Part shown: positions 27,251 through 35,922 of the stretch, piece after piece
Position numbering within the stretch: position 1 is the first letter of the stretch
Layout: each line of letters starts with the position of its first letter
Source of the DNA: Chryseobacterium gallinarum
Lineage (GTDB): Bacteria; Bacteroidota; Bacteroidia; Flavobacteriales; Weeksellaceae
Assembly (NCBI RefSeq): GCF_001021975.1
Contig: NZ_CP009928.1
Location: forward strand, 3,476,001 to 3,540,000
Direction of reading: 5' to 3'
Length of the DNA stretch: 64,000 bases
Made by a program: the position numbers and the translations under genes
Notes under the pieces: generated by a model
The model's database searches: none
Told to the model about the DNA's origin: nothing
What the model saw: the letters and a program-made list of their open reading frames with translations, nothing else

Positions 27251-28519
27251 ATGGAAAACAAAAAAACTAACCTCAGGAAAAAACAAGGAAAATCCCTGAC
27301 AAAGAGAATTACAGGATGGCTGCATCTCTGGCTGGGACTCGTTTCCGGAATTATTGTATTCACCGTTACCCTTTCAGGAACAATATTTGTCTTTTGTGAT
27401 GAAATTATTGACCTGTTCGGAGGAAGTGCTAAATATGTTCAGGCCCCGGCTAATATAAAAAAAATGACTCCCGAACAACTTCTTGTTCAGTTTCATCAGC
27501 AGGTTCCGGACAGGAAACCTTTTTATTTCGATACTTATAAAGATGCGAACCGGAGTTTCCGGGTGGCCTCTGCAACTCAGCCACCAGAAAATAAAAATGC
27601 AGAAAAAGCAGCAAAACCAAAAGGACGTGGTCCCAGAGGAGTATTTGCCTACCACTATCTGGATCCTTATAGAGGAAAAGTGATCGGTTCTACCAAAAGC
27701 TATGAATTTTTTTATGTGGTAGCTCATATCCATGCGCAGTTACTGGCTGGGAAATTAGGGAAAACGGTAGTAGGCATTGCTTCTATTATCTTTTTCATTC
27801 AGCTGGTAGGCGGTTTGATATTGTGGTGGCCAAAAAAATGGAACAAAACGACAAGGACGGCTGCATTTAAAATCAAATCCGGAACAAAATGGCGCCGCAG
27901 GAATTATGATTTTCATAATGTTTTTGGCTTCTATTCAGTATTACCGGCAATATTTATTACCATTACCGGATTGATCATGGCTTATAAAGTTTTGTCAGAT
28001 CTTACCCAGGAAGCTTTTGGTGGCGTTACAGATGCTCACAAAATTGCTGAAAAGTATGAGCCTGAATTTGATTCTCAGAAAAAATCATTGTCCTATGCCT
28101 CTTTTGTAGAAAAAAGCTTTAGAGAATTTCCTGAAGCCAGGCAGGTCAGGATAGGTATCCCGGGAAAAGATTCCACAACAGTATACCATGTGGTGGCAGC
28201 TCAGTTTATCGGCTTGAAAAGTATCATGAATGGTAAGAGGATGGAAATCAATAAGTATACAGGAAATGAAATCAATTACCCTGAAAAAGTGAGGATGCAT
28301 GAAGTGATTGAACATACAAACTTTGATCTCCACGTAGGCTATTGGGGAGGGATGTTCGGGAAAATATTCACTTTCATTATCGGTATAATCTGCACAAGTC
28401 TTCCTGTTACAGGATTTCTGATCTGGTGGGGAAGAAGAAACAAATCCCCGAAAAAAGCAAAAGAAATTAAAAATATTCATCAACATAGAAAAGAAGAACA
28501 CTATGAACAAATGGTTTAA
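27251..28519 (+). CDS. PepSY-associated transmembrane protein
   Basis: The 422-residue inner-membrane protein has four predicted helices (about 23-48, 165-190, 218-245, 370-395), the first in WLHLWLGLVSGIIVFTVTLSG. Helix-flanking His residues (HIHAQLLAG; NFDLHVGYWGG) could hold haem, as proposed for this family. Members sit with siderophore receptors and are thought to reduce ferric siderophores; here the neighbours support that. The last 17 bp overlap the esterase gene. Confidence 0.9.
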   Translation: MENKKTNLRKKQGKSLTKRITGWLHLWLGLVSGIIVFTVTLSGTIFVFCDEIIDLFGGSAKYVQAPANIKKMTPEQLLVQFHQQVPDRKPFYFDTYKDANRSFRVASATQPPENKNAEKAAKPKGRGPRGVFAYHYLDPYRGKVIGSTKSYEFFYVVAHIHAQLLAGKLGKTVVGIASIIFFIQLVGGLILWWPKKWNKTTRTAAFKIKSGTKWRRRNYDFHNVFGFYSVLPAIFITITGLIMAYKVLSDLTQEAFGGVTDAHKIAEKYEPEFDSQKKSLSYASFVEKSFREFPEARQVRIGIPGKDSTTVYHVVAAQFIGLKSIMNGKRMEINKYTGNEINYPEKVRMHEVIEHTNFDLHVGYWGGMFGKIFTFIIGIICTSLPVTGFLIWWGRRNKSPKKAKEIKNIHQHRKEEHYEQMV

Positions 28520-29561
28520 ATGGGCATGCTTTGCACTGCTGATCATTTTTATTTCAGAAACGAAAGCACAGGAAAAAGTAACTGTAGGAGAAAAACAGAT
28601 ATTATTTTCAAAAATTTTAAAGGAGAACAGGGAAATTTGGGTACACCTTCCTAAAACCTATGATGACAACAGTATCAGCCCTGCAAAATATCCGGTAATT
28701 TACCTTTTAGACGGTGAAAATAATTTTGAATATTACGCCGGAATGACAGATTTTCTGTCAAGGCCTCCATACGCAGACCTCCCGGAATGCATTGTGGTGG
28801 GAATTAAAAATACGGAAAGAACCAGGGATCTTACTCCCACAAAATCCCAAAAGAAAAGCCCGGTAAACCCCAATCTGATTCTTTTCGCAGATAGCGGAGG
28901 AAGTGAAAATTTCAGAAGTTTCATACAGGAAGAATTGAAACCATTTATCCGTAAACAGTACAGAACCCAGGAGTATTCTGTTCTGGTAGGGCACTCATTT
29001 GGCGGATTGTTTGCCATTCATACTTTTCTTACCCATCCGGATGACTTCAATGCTTATGTCGCAAATGACCCGAGCCTGTGGTGGGATCATAAAATATTGA
29101 TTTCAAAAACAAGAGATTATCTGGAGAAAAACAAAAACTTCCCGGCAAAGAAATCTTTATATGTTTCCCAGGCAGATAATGAAGAACAGCAGAAAAACTG
29201 GAATTCCGATATGACCCAGGCCATCAATGAATTCAGAACCATTGTTGAGCAAAACGGAACATTGAATTATAAACATACATTCTTTAAAGGTGAAGTGCAT
29301 GGAACCGTTTCTTATCCCGGAAATTATGAAGCTTTGAAATTTATATTCAACGGATTCAGGACCAATATTAAAGAATTTGCCAAAAGTCCGGAACAGCTTG
29401 AAGAAAAATATAAAACGTTTTCCGATACAATAGGGGCTGAATTTATCCCTTCGGAATCTTATCTTAATATTATCATCAAATTTATGAAAAACAACGAATT
29501 TAAAAATGCGGAAACCTATTTCATGAATCTGAAGAATAAGCTTTATCCGGACATAAAATAA
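28503..29561 (+). CDS. Esterase of the ferric enterobactin/IroE type (alpha/beta hydrolase)
   Basis: The 352-residue protein begins with a signal peptide (FALLIIFISETKAQ) and has an esterase-D-like alpha/beta hydrolase domain. The nucleophile Ser lies in LVGHSFGGLFAIH and a His in FKGEVHGTVSYPGNYEA. Its gene overlaps the PepSY gene, so it probably hydrolyses the siderophore taken up by the receptor, in the periplasm. About 70 C-terminal residues beyond the hydrolase core are helical and of unknown role. Confidence 0.88.
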   Translation: MNKWFKWACFALLIIFISETKAQEKVTVGEKQILFSKILKENREIWVHLPKTYDDNSISPAKYPVIYLLDGENNFEYYAGMTDFLSRPPYADLPECIVVGIKNTERTRDLTPTKSQKKSPVNPNLILFADSGGSENFRSFIQEELKPFIRKQYRTQEYSVLVGHSFGGLFAIHTFLTHPDDFNAYVANDPSLWWDHKILISKTRDYLEKNKNFPAKKSLYVSQADNEEQQKNWNSDMTQAINEFRTIVEQNGTLNYKHTFFKGEVHGTVSYPGNYEALKFIFNGFRTNIKEFAKSPEQLEEKYKTFSDTIGAEFIPSESYLNIIIKFMKNNEFKNAETYFMNLKNKLYPDIK

Positions 29562-29598
29562 TCCGGTAAAAAGGAAGTCTGCCGTCAGTAAATGTACC

Positions 29599-29632
29599 AA
29601 CACACCCTACATAATGCATATAGGGTGTGTTT
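29599..29632. terminator. Bidirectional terminator between convergent genes
   Basis: AACACACCCTA (29599-29609) and TAGGGTGTGTT (29621-29631) form a perfect stem with flanking A/T runs, between the esterase gene and the minus-strand lipoprotein gene. Confidence 0.8.
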
Positions 29633-29713
29633 ATATTTTATAATAAAGATCAGCCTGAAAAGTAAGGTAATAAACAGTTTCCGAATTATCTACTCACCGG
29701 GCTGGAAAAGTTC

Positions 29714-30754
29714 TTAATGCCTGTTATCACAATTAATCACCATATCTTTTTCCTCTTTGTCTAAAAATGTAATGGACGGACAGCCGAACGATTGTACAGT
29801 AAATCCGAAAATTACAGGGGGTTTTCCTTTGAAAAGATAACCTGTCCATTGCATTAAATTAGATTCGTCAGTTTCTATTCCGTTGAGAGGAGAAAGTTCA
29901 GCACCATCATTTCCGGCCGGCGTTATAGTCCTTTCAAATATCTTTTCATTACGGTCATTGAAAACAGCAAGCTTACGTTCCATTACCATCTCTTCTTCAA
30001 GATAATCCTGCAGATAATAAGTAAGATTTTCATACCGGGCCTGGTATGTATTTCCGGATTTCAGTTTTGGATGGTTAAAATATTTCTTTCCAATATCAGC
30101 ACCCGCTTTTTTCCAGGCTATAGCTTGCATCTTGCCTTCAATGAATGGATTTTTACTTCCAAAATAAGCAATGGCATTCGTATATTTGTCGTAGATAGTA
30201 TTGTTTTGAAGGTGTTCAATCTGAAAGCCTATCATGTAGGAATCCGGGTCAACTTCTTCACCATCCGACTCATAAGGACTTAAATAAGCAACTGCTTTCA
30301 GCTTGTGTATGGGGATCTGCTGAAGTGTATTTAACGCATAATTGAAAATATAAAGGAAATCATTTTCAGTCAGTTTCAGCGCATCCATCATCTTTTTCCT
30401 ATGCTGGGCGTCAAGTTCCAGATATTGAATCTGTTCAAACGGAATATCCTTTTGTTTTTTTAAAGCACCTTCCTGTATCGGGTGCGGGTCGGTATAAATA
30501 TCAGATACAGAGATAAAAACATCTGCCAACGCATCTTTTTCTGCAGAAGACATTACGGAGATACTGTAAATATGAAAATTACTGTAATCCATTGTATCTT
30601 CCTGAGTAACCAAAGGAGTGGCTTTGATGGAATCGTTGGCTGTTTTTACAGTTTCGGCAGCTGTTTTTTTATTGCCTTTCTGACAGCTGACAAGAGTCAG
30701 TTGGACAAGTAAAATACTTAGAGCAGTGTTGATCTTAATATGTTTTCGTAGCAT
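29714..30754 (-). CDS. Hypothetical lipoprotein
   Basis: The 346-residue protein has a lipoprotein signal peptide with lipobox LVSC (about residues 22-25), a Thr/Lys/Ala-rich linker, and then a globular domain with no family I recognise. It contains a YFLYIFNYAL-like helical part (NDFLYIFNYALNTLQQI) and several acidic loops. It is followed on the same strand by a second exported protein gene upstream, 15 bp away, so the pair is an operon. Confidence 0.75.
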   Translation of the reverse strand: MLRKHIKINTALSILLVQLTLVSCQKGNKKTAAETVKTANDSIKATPLVTQEDTMDYSNFHIYSISVMSSAEKDALADVFISVSDIYTDPHPIQEGALKKQKDIPFEQIQYLELDAQHRKKMMDALKLTENDFLYIFNYALNTLQQIPIHKLKAVAYLSPYESDGEEVDPDSYMIGFQIEHLQNNTIYDKYTNAIAYFGSKNPFIEGKMQAIAWKKAGADIGKKYFNHPKLKSGNTYQARYENLTYYLQDYLEEEMVMERKLAVFNDRNEKIFERTITPAGNDGAELSPLNGIETDESNLMQWTGYLFKGKPPVIFGFTVQSFGCPSITFLDKEEKDMVINCDNRH

Positions 30755-30769
30755 GAAATATACGAGTGT

Positions 30770-31624
30770 TTAGTTAAGTTTGTAATAAGGGGCTGAAAAA
30801 TATCTGCTGGGTTTGATATAGGCAGTTTTTCTGTCTGCATCAAAGATCCAGATAAATCTCCGGAGCATGTCTGCACCGAAATAGCTGACATTTTGTGTCT
30901 TTAAGTCACCTGCAAAGAAACCTACAGGAATATCTTTGAAAACAATATTTCCAAGTGTAAAAAAAGGGAGAATGGCTTGTTGGGTAATAATGCTTTGCCC
31001 GTGGGAATTTTTCAGCATCTTTTCTCCGGTTATTTTTAATTTTTTATCCAGCTCATTTTTTTCTGCAAAGTCATTACTGTATAAAATTCCTCCCGAATAG
31101 CCGGATTGCAATGCAAAATAAGCTTTTTGCCGGCGATTTCCATCTATGGTATTGTCTGCTGAAATATAAAAAGCGTCATGATCAAAAATGGTTGTAAGAG
31201 GTTGGAAGCCTTTCAGATCAGGCTCTTTGTCATAAATAACAAATTGGCTGTTATCATAATCAATTTTAAATGTTTTTCCTTCAAAAAGTCTTGTCCCGAT
31301 CTTTCCGTCAGCTTCATGACCTGATAATTCATTATCAAAAAAGCGTACATTTTCCCAAGTTAAATTTCCGGTTTGTACAATGTTGTGATCGCTAACTTTT
31401 TCTTTATTAAAAATAATATGATCTGTTTTCCGCTGTCGTCCGGGGGACAGAGAGCCATCTTTCATGGCAATCTGAAACATCAGGTCAAGTGAGTCCTTTT
31501 TATTGACAAGGGTCTTTATAATGATATTATTATGTTTTGTAATCCGGAAGGGGATAGTTTGCTGAGCCTTCATCCCGAAAAATCCGGCAGAAAACAGCAG
31601 GAAAAGACATGTTTTTTTGAGCAT
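30770..31624 (-). CDS. Exported retropepsin-like protein, catalytic Asp apparently lost
   Basis: The 284-residue protein starts with a signal peptide (LLFSAGFFGMKAQQ). Two blocks recall bacterial aspartyl-protease-like domains: DGKIGTRLFEGKTFKIDYDN and YFGADMLRRFIWIFDADRKT. The place where a D-T/S-G motif is expected reads LQSGYSGGILYS, with Ser in place of Asp, so it is probably inactive as a protease. It precedes the 346-residue lipoprotein gene on the same strand. Family assignment is by eye and moderate. Confidence 0.65.
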   Translation of the reverse strand: MLKKTCLFLLFSAGFFGMKAQQTIPFRITKHNNIIIKTLVNKKDSLDLMFQIAMKDGSLSPGRQRKTDHIIFNKEKVSDHNIVQTGNLTWENVRFFDNELSGHEADGKIGTRLFEGKTFKIDYDNSQFVIYDKEPDLKGFQPLTTIFDHDAFYISADNTIDGNRRQKAYFALQSGYSGGILYSNDFAEKNELDKKLKITGEKMLKNSHGQSIITQQAILPFFTLGNIVFKDIPVGFFAGDLKTQNVSYFGADMLRRFIWIFDADRKTAYIKPSRYFSAPYYKLN

Positions 31625-31811
31625 TATGGTGATTCATGTTTAGAACTATAAAATTACCCATTCTCATTGGAACAGCAAATAAATAAATAGAATGGTAGAA
31701 AATTACTGAAGGCAGGATTCCTGGGGAAAGAAAGAATATGCAAAATGCATTTCACGATGGATCAACTAAAACTGGGAAATACTATCCTGAAAAAATAGTA
31801 TTTTTAAACCA

Positions 31812-32324
31812 ATGGAAATTATATATCAGAAAACCATACATACTCCACTGGGAGAGATGATAGCCTGTGCTGTAGAACAGGGTATCTGCCTGCTTGAATT
31901 TACAGACCGGAAAAATATTGAAAAGCAGATCCGTTCCTTATCAAAAGCTATAAAAGCAGAAATTATAGAACAGGAACACCCGCATTTTGAGCAGCTGGAA
32001 GCCGAACTGAAAGACTATTTTGAAGGAAAACGAAGCACTTTTGAGGTACCATTATATACAACAGGAACCGTGTTCCAGGAACAGGTATGGCAGTTGCTGC
32101 GTGAGATTCCGATGGGAGAAACAAGAACTTACAAACAGCAGTCCGAATTCCTGGGAAATCCCAAGGCCATCCGTGCAGTAGGAACAGCTAACGGGATTAA
32201 CAAGATTGCTATTTTAATTCCGTGCCACCGGGTGATTGGTTCCAATGGTGAACTGGTAGGTTACGCAGGTGGTATCTGGAGAAAACAGAAACTGCTGGAG
32301 CTGGAGAAAGCAATTCTTTTTTAA
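31812..32324 (+). CDS. ogt: Methylated-DNA--protein-cysteine methyltransferase
   Basis: The 170-residue repair protein takes methyl groups from O6-methylguanine onto C138 in IPCHRVIGSNG. The RAVGTANGINK block before it is the DNA-binding helix-turn-helix region. It is very similar to the C-terminal domain of the Ada protein encoded 330 bp downstream, including an almost identical C-terminal tail (WRKQKLLELEKAILF), so one probably arose from the other by duplication. Confidence 0.94.
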   Translation: MEIIYQKTIHTPLGEMIACAVEQGICLLEFTDRKNIEKQIRSLSKAIKAEIIEQEHPHFEQLEAELKDYFEGKRSTFEVPLYTTGTVFQEQVWQLLREIPMGETRTYKQQSEFLGNPKAIRAVGTANGINKIAILIPCHRVIGSNGELVGYAGGIWRKQKLLELEKAILF

Positions 32325-32422
32325 CCGCAGGTGCTGAATATTTTCAGCCTGCAATAAAATACTTGTTCATTTTTCGGTTGTATGTCCTGTAAGAATAGAG
32401 GTACTTTTGAAAAAAAAGAATA

Positions 32423-32650
32423 ATGATCGGTTTCAAAAATTTATATCAAAATGAAGAGCCTCTATTATCAGGAAATGTATGGAATGTACAAAGTGCAAAG
32501 GCATACGAAAAAGCAGGCTATATTACTCTTAAAAACTCAGGTGTAAAAAGAATTACTTCCGGGGCATTCTTAACCAGGCCTGTTTATGGTGATCTGGAAA
32601 AAGCCGGTGAGATGATTACAGATAACAATAATTTTAATTTACTTTTCTGA
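32423..32650 (+). pseudogene. Remnant of a PEP mutase/isocitrate lyase family gene with a large internal deletion
   Basis: The 75-residue frame reads as the N-terminal start of a PEP mutase-like protein (FKNLYQNEEPLLSGNVWNV, QSAKAYEKAGY) fused directly to its C-terminal end (SGVKRITSGAFLTRPVYGDL, then NNFNLLF). Intact members are about 250-280 residues; the whole barrel core with the metal-binding Asp/Glu residues is missing. It lies between two homologous MGMT genes and ends 2 bp before ada. The remnant is in frame and may still be translated, but cannot be an active enzyme. Confidence 0.75.
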
Positions 32651-32652
32651 TC

Positions 32653-33696
32653 ATGGAACTTACAGAAGAAATAATGTATCAGGCTTCCTATACAAAAGAC
32701 CCTTCATTTGAAGGAGTTTTCTGGATGGGAGTGAAAACTACCGGAATTTTCTGCCGGCCGACCTGTACAGCACGTAAACCTAAATTTCAAAATGTAGAAT
32801 TTTTTTCCAATACGAAAGACGCTCTATTGAAAGGGTATCGCCCCTGTAAAGTCTGCAAACCCCTTGAAAATCCTGACGTTACTCCTTTATATATTAAAGA
32901 ATTGTTGCATGAAATTACCGCAGATCCTTCATTAAAGCTGAAAGATTATGATCTCGTTAAAAGAGGGTGGGAGCCAGCTACGGTCCGAAGATGGTTTCTG
33001 AAACATCACGGGATGACTTTTCAGGCTTTTCAGAGAATGTCTAAGCTGAATACGGCATTTAAAAAGATTCAGCAGGGAGAATCTGTTACAGGGGTAGCTT
33101 TTGAGGTGGGATATGAGAGCCTTAGTGGTTTCAATGAAAGTTTTAAAAATATTTTTGGGGTTTCTCCTAAAAATAATACAATGGAAAAAATCATTGATCT
33201 TAAAAGAATTGAAACCATACTGGGAACCATGATAGCCTGTGCTGATGAAAACGGAATATGCCTCCTGGAATTTTCTGACAGAAAGGCTCTTCCCACGGAA
33301 CTTAAAAGTATATCCCGGTATTATAATGCCAATATCATACAGGGAGAGAACCCTCACTTTACCACTCTGGAAAAAGAACTTACCGAATATTTTGAAGGAA
33401 AAAGGAGCATTTTTACAGTTCCCCTTTCACCGGTGGGTACTGCATTTCAGAAGAAGGTATGGGAAATTCTGCAGGGTATTCCCTATGGATCAACGAGAAG
33501 CTATCAGGAACAGGCAGATATCTTAGGGAGTCCCCAATCTGTACGGGCTGTTGCCAATGCTAACGGCTTAAATAAAATATCCATTATCATTCCCTGCCAC
33601 AGGGTAATTGGAAGCAATGGTCAGCTAACCGGTTATGGTGGCGGGATATGGAGAAAACAAAAATTATTGGAGCTGGAGAAAGCTATTTTGTTTTGA
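32653..33696 (+). CDS. ada: Ada: methylphosphotriester repair, AraC-type activator and O6-methylguanine methyltransferase
   Basis: The 347-residue protein has three parts. An N-terminal zinc domain has Cys34, 38, 65 and 68 (FCRPTCTARKP and RPCKVCKP). An AraC-type HTH occupies about residues 90-175 (GVAFEVGYESLSGFNESFK). A C-terminal MGMT domain has acceptor C315 (IPCHRVIG). It repairs alkylated DNA and, once methylated, activates alkylation-response genes. The organisation equals Escherichia coli Ada. The adjoining MGMT gene is a likely target and paralogue. Confidence 0.93.
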   Translation: MELTEEIMYQASYTKDPSFEGVFWMGVKTTGIFCRPTCTARKPKFQNVEFFSNTKDALLKGYRPCKVCKPLENPDVTPLYIKELLHEITADPSLKLKDYDLVKRGWEPATVRRWFLKHHGMTFQAFQRMSKLNTAFKKIQQGESVTGVAFEVGYESLSGFNESFKNIFGVSPKNNTMEKIIDLKRIETILGTMIACADENGICLLEFSDRKALPTELKSISRYYNANIIQGENPHFTTLEKELTEYFEGKRSIFTVPLSPVGTAFQKKVWEILQGIPYGSTRSYQEQADILGSPQSVRAVANANGLNKISIIIPCHRVIGSNGQLTGYGGGIWRKQKLLELEKAILF

Positions 33697-33725
33697 TTTT
33701 TGTAATTTTAAACAAAAATTTACAC

Positions 33726-34328
33726 GTGAAAAAATTATTAGCAGCAGTTTGCATTTCAGTATCGGCATTCAGTTTCGCACAGGATTATTCCGTACCGGCA
33801 GCAAGCCCGCGACAAAGAGTAGAGCAGCAGTTTTCAATGTCCAAGATCACGATCGACTACGGAAGACCGGGAGTAAAAGGACGTAAGATTTTCGGAGAGC
33901 TGGTTCCTTATGGACAAGTATGGAGAGCAGGGGCGAACTCATCTACGAAGATTACCTTCGGACAAGCCGTTAATTTTGGAGGAAAAACGGTTCAGGCAGG
34001 AACCTATGGATTATTCATTGTTCCGACAGAAAAAGAATGGAAAGTTATTCTGAATAAAGACTTTCAGCAATGGGGGGCTTATACCTATGACCCTAAACAA
34101 GACGTAGTAGATGTTACTGTACCTGTCAGTAAACTTGCAGACAAGCAGGAATGGTTTGAAATTACCCTGAACCCTACAGATGAAAACTCAGGAAACCTAG
34201 TGATCAAATGGGATACGGCTCAGGCGGAAGTTCCGTTAAAGCCATCAAAGTTAGATACCGTAATCAAGATTTCCGACAAGTTAAAAGAAATCAAGAAAAT
34301 AGAATCAGATTCTACTAAAAAGAGCTAA
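33726..34328 (+). CDS. DUF2911 exported protein
   Basis: From GTG 33726 the 200-residue protein has a clean signal peptide (KKLLAAVCISVSAFSFAQ) and the DUF2911 pattern SMSKITIDYGRPGVKGRK, then WRAGANSSTKITF. I chose GTG because the longer frame reaches back into ada and would bury the signal peptide. DUF2911 proteins are abundant in Bacteroidota; function unknown. A Lys/Ser-rich tail ends the protein. It is followed 3 bp later by a GNAT gene. Confidence 0.85.
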   Translation: MKKLLAAVCISVSAFSFAQDYSVPAASPRQRVEQQFSMSKITIDYGRPGVKGRKIFGELVPYGQVWRAGANSSTKITFGQAVNFGGKTVQAGTYGLFIVPTEKEWKVILNKDFQQWGAYTYDPKQDVVDVTVPVSKLADKQEWFEITLNPTDENSGNLVIKWDTAQAEVPLKPSKLDTVIKISDKLKEIKKIESDSTKKS

Positions 34329-34331
34329 ATC

Positions 34332-34868
34332 ATGAATTTTTCTGTTCAGCCCGTTTTAGAGAATGAAGAACTTCAATTAATCCCCTTACAGCAAGGGGAT
34401 TTTGAATCTTTATATGAAGTGGCTTCTGATCCTGAAGTTTGGGAACAACATCCTAATAAAGACCGTTATAAGCGGGAAGTTTTTACAAACTTTTTTCAGG
34501 GAGCCATAGAAAGCAAGGGAGCCTTCAAAATTATTGAAAAAGCTACGGGAGATGTTCTGGGAAGCAGCCGTTATTATAATTTTGATGAGGATGACAACCA
34601 TATTTTTATTGGCTATACTTTCTATGGGACGAAATCCTGGGGAAAAGGGATCAATCCGCAGGTTAAAAAGTTGATGCTGGAATATATCTTTCAGTTTGTA
34701 GATAAAGTTCACTTTCATATCGGAAAAGAGAATTTCAGATCACAGATTGCTTTGGAAAGGCTTGGAGGCAAAAAAATAGCGGAAGAAGAAGTGGCATATT
34801 TTGGAGAACCCACGAGAACTAATTTCGTGTATGAAATAAAAAAAGAAGATTGGTATGAAAAAATATAA
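34332..34868 (+). CDS. GNAT family N-acetyltransferase (RimJ/RimL type)
   Basis: The 178-residue protein has the acetyltransferase-3 pattern: LQLIPLQQGDFESLYEVASD at the start, then IFIGYTFYGTKSWGKGINPQ with the acetyl-CoA loop, and IGKENFRSQIALERLGG near the end. Substrate unknown. It begins 3 bp after the DUF2911 gene and its end overlaps the cupin gene by 14 bp. Confidence 0.88.
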   Translation: MNFSVQPVLENEELQLIPLQQGDFESLYEVASDPEVWEQHPNKDRYKREVFTNFFQGAIESKGAFKIIEKATGDVLGSSRYYNFDEDDNHIFIGYTFYGTKSWGKGINPQVKKLMLEYIFQFVDKVHFHIGKENFRSQIALERLGGKKIAEEEVAYFGEPTRTNFVYEIKKEDWYEKI

Positions 34869-35226
34869 AATCCAGCAATCCCCATTTATAGTTCCTGCCA
34901 GAGATGGAAAGCTGATTGAGGAACACTGGGGAAATTCTACCGGAAACTCTGATATTTCCATTGCCCATATGGTAGCACCTCCGGAATGGAGCGAGCCACA
35001 CCAGACTCCGGAATTTGATGAATTTACCTATATTATTTCGGGAAAAAAACAATTTGAAATAGATGGAGAAATTGTAGTATTGGAAAAAGGCCATAGTATC
35101 CTCATTGAAAAGGGAGCCAGAATCCGGTACAGTAACCCGTTTTCAGAGCCTTGCGAATATCTTGCCATCTGCCTTCCCGCATTTTCTATGGAGTTGGTGA
35201 ACAGGGAAGAAGAAGGAGTAGACTGA
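34855..35226 (+). CDS. Cupin domain protein
   Basis: The 123-residue single cupin barrel has motif 1 around residues 44-66 (PHQTPEFDEFTYIISGKKQF) and motif 2 around 78-100 (KGHSILIEKGARIRYSNP). The metal-binding His/Glu set is only partly conserved. Role unknown; possibly sugar or small-molecule binding. Translationally coupled to the upstream GNAT gene; a terminator follows. Confidence 0.85.
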   Translation: MKKYKIQQSPFIVPARDGKLIEEHWGNSTGNSDISIAHMVAPPEWSEPHQTPEFDEFTYIISGKKQFEIDGEIVVLEKGHSILIEKGARIRYSNPFSEPCEYLAICLPAFSMELVNREEEGVD

Positions 35227-35251
35227 ATAATTAATGAATACAATAAAATAC

Positions 35252-35286
35252 AAAGCAAATCTGTCAATCAGCGGATTTGCTTTTTT
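35252..35286 (+). terminator. Terminator after the cupin gene
   Basis: AAGCAAATC and GATTTGCTT pair around an 11-13 base loop, followed by a run of T (35281-35286). Confidence 0.8.
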
Positions 35287-35445
35287 ATGGTAAAATGTCA
35301 TGTAAAATTAAAACCCTTTGTTTTAAAGACTTAGTAGTAAAGCTGGTTATAGAAGTATATTATTGATACGGATTAATACTTGTTATTGTGAATTATTTTG
35401 TATGTTCGCGCGCTGAAATAATAAGGAAATTAATTATTTAAATAT

Positions 35446-35841
35446 ATGAAAAACAAACTATCAGTTGCATTATTATTGGGTATTACAGTTTCTATGACTT
35501 CCTGCGCTTCCATGTTCACAGGAACTAAAGACAAAATATCTTTTACCTCAAGCCCTGAAGGCGTCAAAGTATTTCACAAAGGAATCGAAAAATGTACGAC
35601 TCCGTGTGTAGCTGAAATACCAAGATCATTGAGCAAACAAATGGTTACTTTTGAAAAAGAGGGCTATAACAGCAAAGAGGTGAAGCTGACTAAAACTTTT
35701 AACCCGGTAACATTGCTTAATATCCTTTTTGGTGGCGCTATCGGAGTAGGAATTGATGCGGCTACAGGTTCTTTGACGAAATATTCTCCAAAGAATTATA
35801 ACGTTGAATTGAGTGCTGCTCAGCAAGAAACGGTTCAGTAA
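35446..35841 (+). CDS. PEGA-domain lipoprotein
   Basis: The 131-residue protein has a lipobox MTSC near residue 19 and a PEGA-like beta domain (ISFTSSPEGVKVFHKGIEK; CTTPCVAEIPRS). A hydrophobic Gly-rich helix follows (LLNILFGGAIGVGIDAATG) that may dip into the outer membrane. Two Cys in KCTTPC could form a disulfide. PEGA lipoproteins are usually surface or cell-wall associated; the role here is unknown. Confidence 0.8.
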   Translation: MKNKLSVALLLGITVSMTSCASMFTGTKDKISFTSSPEGVKVFHKGIEKCTTPCVAEIPRSLSKQMVTFEKEGYNSKEVKLTKTFNPVTLLNILFGGAIGVGIDAATGSLTKYSPKNYNVELSAAQQETVQ

Positions 35842-35922
35842 TAAAAATCATCAATATAACAATGTACCGGGAATAAATTTCATCGGTACATTGTCAAACT
35901 GATCAAAAGGATATATTAAAGA

